NCBI GenBank assembly: GCA_963625685.1
Contig: CAVFTR010000031.1
Span: forward strand, 1 to 5,678
Direction: 5' to 3'
Length of the DNA stretch: 5,678 bases
Source of the DNA: F23-B02 sp963625685
Lineage (GTDB): Bacteria > Bacillota > Clostridia > Oscillospirales > Oscillospiraceae
Below are positions 5,371 through 5,678 of this stretch, piece after piece (position 1 is the first letter of the stretch; each line of letters starts with the position of its first letter). Position numbers and translations under genes: made by a program. The notes under the pieces are model-generated. The model was given only the letters and a program-made list of their open reading frames with translations, had not been told where the DNA came from and did not search any database.

Positions 5371-5411
5371 TGTAGGGAGCTTATCTTGCCCGGCCACTCG
5401 CCGTGGCGGGC
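5371..5411 (+). repeat. Family B repeat with attached hairpin
   Basis: 5371-5392 matches the family B unit at the end of the CHAP gene (21 of 22). Its end merges into a stem: GCCC-GCCAC (5388-5391, 5393-5397, one bulged G) with GTGGC-GGGC (5403-5411). Confidence 0.6.
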
Positions 5412-5476
5412 ACCTCGCATAAAAATGAAGCAGGCAGTTATTGCCCTCGCCCGACCGGAAACTACCGACGCACCCT

Positions 5477-5565
5477 CGTAGTGAACTTATCTTGCCTGTT
5501 CCGTTTTTAAGACTAACCAATGCATGAAAAAAGACAGCCCGGATCTGAAATCCGAGCTGTCTTTT
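5477..5565 (+). repeat. Second, diverged copy of the composite family B element
   Basis: The family B unit (5477-5503) is followed by T5, a short spacer with CATG, and an AAAAGACAGC...GCTGTCTTTT hairpin ending TTTTCTGC. This is the order of parts seen at 181-279. The right terminal GTTCCCTACA is not recognisable here, so this copy is decayed or truncated. Confidence 0.55.
5529..5565. terminator. Bidirectional terminator-like hairpin
   Basis: A 16-position stem (5529-5544 with 5550-5565) with one C-A mismatch and a 5-nt loop, flanked by A and T runs. It closely resembles the hairpin at 230-265. No gene end lies nearby within the window; it may serve a gene beyond the right edge. Confidence 0.55.
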
Positions 5566-5648
5566 CTGCTTTTTATATTGATCTCAGTTCCTGCCATGCG
5601 GGCGGGCGCCCCTGCGTATGGCCTTCAATGCGGATGTAATAATTAATA

Positions 5649-5678
5649 ACACCTCATCAGTCACCTTCGGTGACAGCT
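5649..5678 (+). repeat. Family A hairpin repeat cut by the window end
   Basis: ACACCTCATCA, then GTCACC-TTC-GGTGAC (5660-5665 with 5669-5674), then AGCT, where the C-rich/G-rich hairpin should begin. The stem sequence differs from the other copies but the layout is the same. Confidence 0.65.

Larger units (their letters stand above)
5141..5678. other. Gene-free right flank upstream of the LRR/C39-like gene
   Basis: No supported gene. From 5141 to about 5287 I see no repeat or site beyond ordinary sequence next to the promoter. From 5288 on it is mostly family A and B repeats and a terminator-like hairpin. Stretches 5412-5476 and 5580-5648 show nothing I can name. Confidence 0.6.

Noticed and set aside
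5166..5481. Short frames on both strands in the right flank
   Set aside because: They run through hairpin repeats, lack ribosome sites and have skewed composition.

Overview
The window looks like a chromosomal piece of a GC-rich, anaerobic, gut-type Firmicute, most likely class Clostridia near Oscillospirales/Oscillospiraceae. This is inferred from three things. The two proteins have domain mixes typical of that group: S-layer homology (SLH) triplets of the FxDV...YY..AV.WA...GIT.G type, BspA-like leucine-rich repeats and Listeria-Bacteroides repeats. The coding sequence is GC-rich. The intergenic DNA is full of short hairpin repeats of the 'ACACCTCATC ... CTTCCCC/GGGGAAG' kind that I recall as common in such genomes. 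No taxon-specific marker gene is present.

Layout: two complete genes, both on the minus strand, take up about three quarters of the window. The upstream gene (2384-5041) encodes an 885-residue secreted protein: signal peptide, a papain-fold C39-like cysteine peptidase domain, two Listeria-Bacteroides repeats, about ten BspA-type leucine-rich repeats, a small Cys-rich module and three SLH domains. It has a clear sigma-A type promoter (TTGATT-N17-TATAAT) and a very strong hairpin just after its stop codon. The downstream gene (534-2090) encodes a 518-residue secreted protein: signal peptide, CHAP amidase/peptidase domain, a probable beta-sandwich domain, three SLH domains and a (PVD)7(PTE)4 tail with an acidic end. 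The 293-bp gap between them holds several stem-loops, including a minus-strand intrinsic terminator only about 43 nt before the downstream start codon. The two genes are therefore probably separate transcription units, and the downstream one may be attenuated.

The flanks (1-533 and about 5150-5678) hold no convincing gene. They are built from two families of short interspersed hairpin repeats plus terminator-like stem-loops. Family A is the 'ACCTCATC' repeat with C-rich/G-rich hairpins. Family B starts TGTAGGGAAC and contains CTTGCCCGTTCCG. One family B copy runs into the 3' end of the CHAP gene and supplies its stop codon. A 99-bp composite with 10-bp terminal inverted repeats lies at 181-279, and a decayed relative lies near the right edge.

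Biologically, both genes encode proteins exported by the Sec route and held on the cell wall by SLH domains, each with a different Cys/His hydrolase domain at the N-terminus. A shared role in wall remodelling or surface interaction is an inference. Nothing here amounts to a clear new defence or mobile system. The more unusual signals are the repeat-made stop codon, the composite repeat element, the 18-bp coding tandem repeat and the structured leader of the CHAP gene.
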